From assembly GCA_019022495.1 (NCBI GenBank), contig JAFEKR010000034.1, forward strand, positions 310,001-374,000: DNA of 64,000 nucleotides, written 5' to 3'. The translations under genes and the position numbers were made by a program. The DNA is from Epichloe hybrida. Its lineage: Eukaryota > Ascomycota > Sordariomycetes > Hypocreales > Clavicipitaceae. Within the stretch, counting starts at the first letter, position 1. Every line of letters begins with the position of its first letter. The notes beneath the pieces were generated by a model. That model saw only the letters and a program-made list of their open reading frames with translations, did not search any database and had not been told where the DNA came from. Of this stretch, positions 61,435 through 64,000 are shown piece by piece.

Positions 61435-63010
61435 GTGTTGGTGTACTATAATGAGTTTCCTCTTGAATTCACGACTTTCCCTTGGAGCCTCCAGTGGCAG
61501 TCCACGCAGTCACTGACTGCCGGGCAAGAAAGAACTTCTGGTGGCGACGACCCGATAGACCTAAAAAACTGGCGACAGAAAAAAGAATCATGTGTCGTAT
61601 CTGCAAACTGCGGCGAGTTTGTTCGACAAATAGTGGCCAGGGCCAGCCGGGAACGAGGGCTGCAATCCCCAGCCCTGCCGAGGTTCCAGAACTTCATCGA
61701 GAGCAATCCACGCATCTGGATGATGTACTTTTCACACATGATCGATGAGGTTCCTCGCCAGAATCCTTCGTGAAAGGATTCCGCGGGGGGGGGCAAATTC
61801 AGCGACTACAAGCACATGCTGGCAGTCCTAGACTACATCCTGCGCAGCGCCCCGGACTGGACCACGGGTGCGTCTGGAGTGGGATTGGTAGGGCTCCGTC
61901 TTGGGGACGACCAAATAAGAGTTGCGTTGGCCCTTTAGCATTCGTCATCCTCCTCCCATGGCGCGTCTGCTCATCATGATCTCCCTGGCGGTGGTTATGC
62001 CGCCTTCTCGGACCCAGGTGTACATGTGCACAGGAAGGACATCTTGGACGAGTGGGGGATGTATCTCCAGGTATTTTGTTCCCTCCCCCGCCCTTTTTTT
62101 TTCGAAATGAGATTGCCGGCTCAACAAGGTGAGAAGTCATCGGCCTCGAGGCATGTTTTGGTAACACATGAACTCGGGTGGTTTTGCCCAACCGCCATAC
62201 AAGCACCGATTCGATGTGCAAACGATTCAAGTCATTCGAACCACACGTTTGATGAGTTTTACGATTGCGATTCCAATGACGCCCACTACGGATTCAAATC
62301 CTGGGATGGTAAGTGTTGCCCCTTTTCTCCTTTCGCCCCTCAACTTTTTGACTCCAGCTGGCTGGCGGGGACGTAAGTGAAAAAAAAATTAAAAAATTCG
62401 AAGAATTCGCACCTGCGTCCGACCCGTGGCGGAACCCGATGATGACGATATACTTGTTATATACTTGTTCACATGTGTGAGTCGGTCGCGTACAATTTCG
62501 AAGAAAGGGTAAACTTGCGGGACAACTTCTTCGTCAAGGGACAACCATATTTTCCGCAGGACATGCTTTGCCAACGACACCTTGGCAGCGTATTTTGCCC
62601 GGGGCACCGTGTATCAAGCCTTCCTCTCGGCCCTGGCATATCACCGCTGGCATGCCCCGGTCTCTGGGGTGTTGTGCCGGGCTTTTGAGCCTTTTGTGCA
62701 GGCGGGGACGTACTTGATGGGGGTGGCGAGCATGGGGGACAATCCGAACAGAGTGGTGCCTTCACAGAACTACCTGTCGGCCATGGCGACGAGGGGCATC
62801 GTCATCATCAAGGCGGACAACAGGGAGATTGGGCTGGTGGCCTTTGTCGCCGTGGGCATGTCCGAGGTGAGCACGTGTAACGTGACGGTACGCGAGGGCC
62901 AGCATGTCGTGAAGGGGGACGAGACGGGCATGCTTCGCTTTGGGGGCTCCAGCTATTGCCTCTCCTGCGCCTCGATGGCTTTGCCGGATGTGCAGAATGA
63001 GGAGAGCTGA
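61435..63010 (+). pseudogene. Phosphatidylserine-decarboxylase-family (PsiD-like) pseudogene
   Basis: Family blocks occur in order but in different frames: FQNFIESNPRIWMMYFSHM, DYKHMLAVLDYILRSAPDW, GYAAFSDPG, SRHVLVTHELGWF, YGFKSWD, CESVAYNFEERVNL, GTVYQAFLSALAYHRWHAP, and FGGSSYCL near the self-processing serine. Breaks seen: an in-frame TGA at 61771; a scrambled section near 61880-61970; an exact 11-bp tandem duplication (62448-62458/62459-62469) that shifts frame; and one extra T in 62567-62569. The C-terminus after FGGSS is not conserved. Fungal relatives include amino-acid decarboxylases such as the tryptophan decarboxylase PsiD. The start is not identified. Some breaks might be introns, but the duplication and T insertion are not. 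Confidence 0.8.
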
Positions 63011-63662
63011 GCTGTGAAAAGCAAATTGGCCACTTGTCGGGCGCTGACATGCGATGTGGCTGCATGATACGACATTACATAGATACATAGTTTGTGTAAA
63101 CATGCATATGCTGTACACACATACAGTGGGGTCCCAGTAATTCCGAAGAATTTCCACCAGAGTCGCCGTTGCTGCTGCTTCGGAATTACTAGGACCTACG
63201 GAGTACTGTATGTACGTATGTTGTACATGCATACATACATACATGTATTGCACACACATGTAGTGAGTGTGGGTCTCCTGTTACGTAACGCGCCCTTCAC
63301 AACAGTACGTACGGATTAGTCTATGTATGACTTGTAGTTGGATTTAGTAGAGAAGAAGAAATCACGGCTCAAACATTCACACCAAGATGCGCAGTACATA
63401 GACCGACTGTAGATACAATTAACGGTAAGGATTATGGAGCCGTTCACCACGCTGACCAAAGCAAGTACATTGCCGGGTCGATACGAAAAGAGGGCAAGTT
63501 GACGTCACGCATGTCTCAGTTTTCTCGCTTGAATATTGTCCGTGAATATTCTCCGTGTACATCAGCTCTTGAACTCCTCTATTTCATTAGTAGCTTCGCT
63601 TCTATGGCTTGGTTGCAGGAGACCCTTGGACCCAATTCCGATTCCGATTCCAATTTCAATTC
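63011..63662. other. Convergent intergenic region
   Basis: AT-rich with CATA repeats (about 63226-63250), TACATGTA at 63240, TACGGAGT near 63198 and an inverted-repeat pair around GTAATTCCGAAG/CTTCGGAATTAC (63137-63190). No gene. Confidence 0.5.
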
Positions 63663-64000
63663 CTAGGGAAACGGAGCTGCATCCCAACGCACACGCCGCA
63701 AGTGCCTCTCCGGGTCCATCACGCTGTTCCTGGCATGCAGCCACCTCCTGTTGTCTATCAGGATGATGCTCCTCTCGGGAAGCTCCTCGGCGGAAAGGTG
63801 CACGGCAAAGTCGTTGACCAAGCCGCTGCTGAAGACGCGTCGGAGCTCCTGCATAGCCTTCGACGCCGCTTCGGTCATCGGGTCCACGATGTCCTCCCTG
63901 AGCCGCATGACCGTGTGTGGCCCGAGACCGCCGTGGTCCGCTAGCAAGCTGCCGAGGATGTGTCTCTGGGAAGGATGCTTGATGAACTCGGCTGGAACAT
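63663..64000 (-). CDS. 2-oxoglutarate/Fe(II) dioxygenase, TauD/TfdA type (3' part)
   Basis: The C-terminal 111 or so residues are present; the gene enters from beyond the right edge. The end shows ILIDNRRWLHARN (distal iron-ligand histidine in LHAR) and PERHLRRVRWD (2-oxoglutarate-binding arginine), as in the TauD/clavaminate synthase group. Such enzymes hydroxylate, desaturate or cyclise small molecules. It is convergent with the decarboxylase pseudogene. Full length and introns cannot be judged. Confidence 0.85.
   Translation of the reverse strand, partial: VPAEFIKHPSQRHILGSLLADHGGLGPHTVMRLREDIVDPMTEAASKAMQELRRVFSSGLVNDFAVHLSAEELPERSIILIDNRRWLHARNSVMDPERHLRRVRWDAAPFP

Overview
The window looks like nuclear DNA of a filamentous ascomycete. 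Most genes have short introns (about 60-250 nt) with GTAAGT-type donors and CTAAC/CTGAC-like branch sites. There are fungus-typical genes (PIR cell-wall protein, LysM protein, M36 fungalysin, DUG2, EMP65). The gene mix suggests Sordariomycetes, probably Hypocreales, but I cannot name a species. Exon joins below were built by hand from splice motifs, frame continuity and remembered family patterns; no alignment or transcript was available.

Left part (0-18 kb): a single-pass membrane protein with a threonine-rich stalk, an unrecognised protein, a membrane-anchored LysM protein, the importin KAP123, the ER membrane protein EMP65 (TAPT1 family), a dienelactone hydrolase-family enzyme with a microsatellite in an intron, a U1-type zinc-finger protein and a PIR-repeat cell-wall protein. 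A gene-free stretch of about 4.6 kb follows.

Middle (22-53 kb): secreted fungalysin, a 15-unit 20-bp minisatellite, GPI16 and LUC7 as a divergent pair, an RGG-rich protein, then the most unusual gene in the window (31158-32396, minus). That gene encodes a small secreted protein built from nine symmetric phase-0 exons. Six consecutive exons each carry one Lys-Arg (Kex2-type) site, and a two-exon block is perfectly duplicated. A GH2 beta-galactosidase, DUG2 (WD40 fused to an M20 peptidase), an O-methyltransferase, the F-box/WD40 protein CDC4 and a fungal single-pass membrane protein follow.

Right part (53-64 kb): an apparent specialised-metabolism cluster, partly decayed. It holds a glycosylasparaginase pseudogene, a cytochrome P450, an amidinotransferase, a PaaK-like AMP-dependent ligase, a pseudogene of a phosphatidylserine-decarboxylase-family (PsiD-like) enzyme, and the C-terminal end of a 2-oxoglutarate/Fe(II) dioxygenase that runs off the right edge. 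No transposon, CRISPR array, rRNA or tRNA could be supported.
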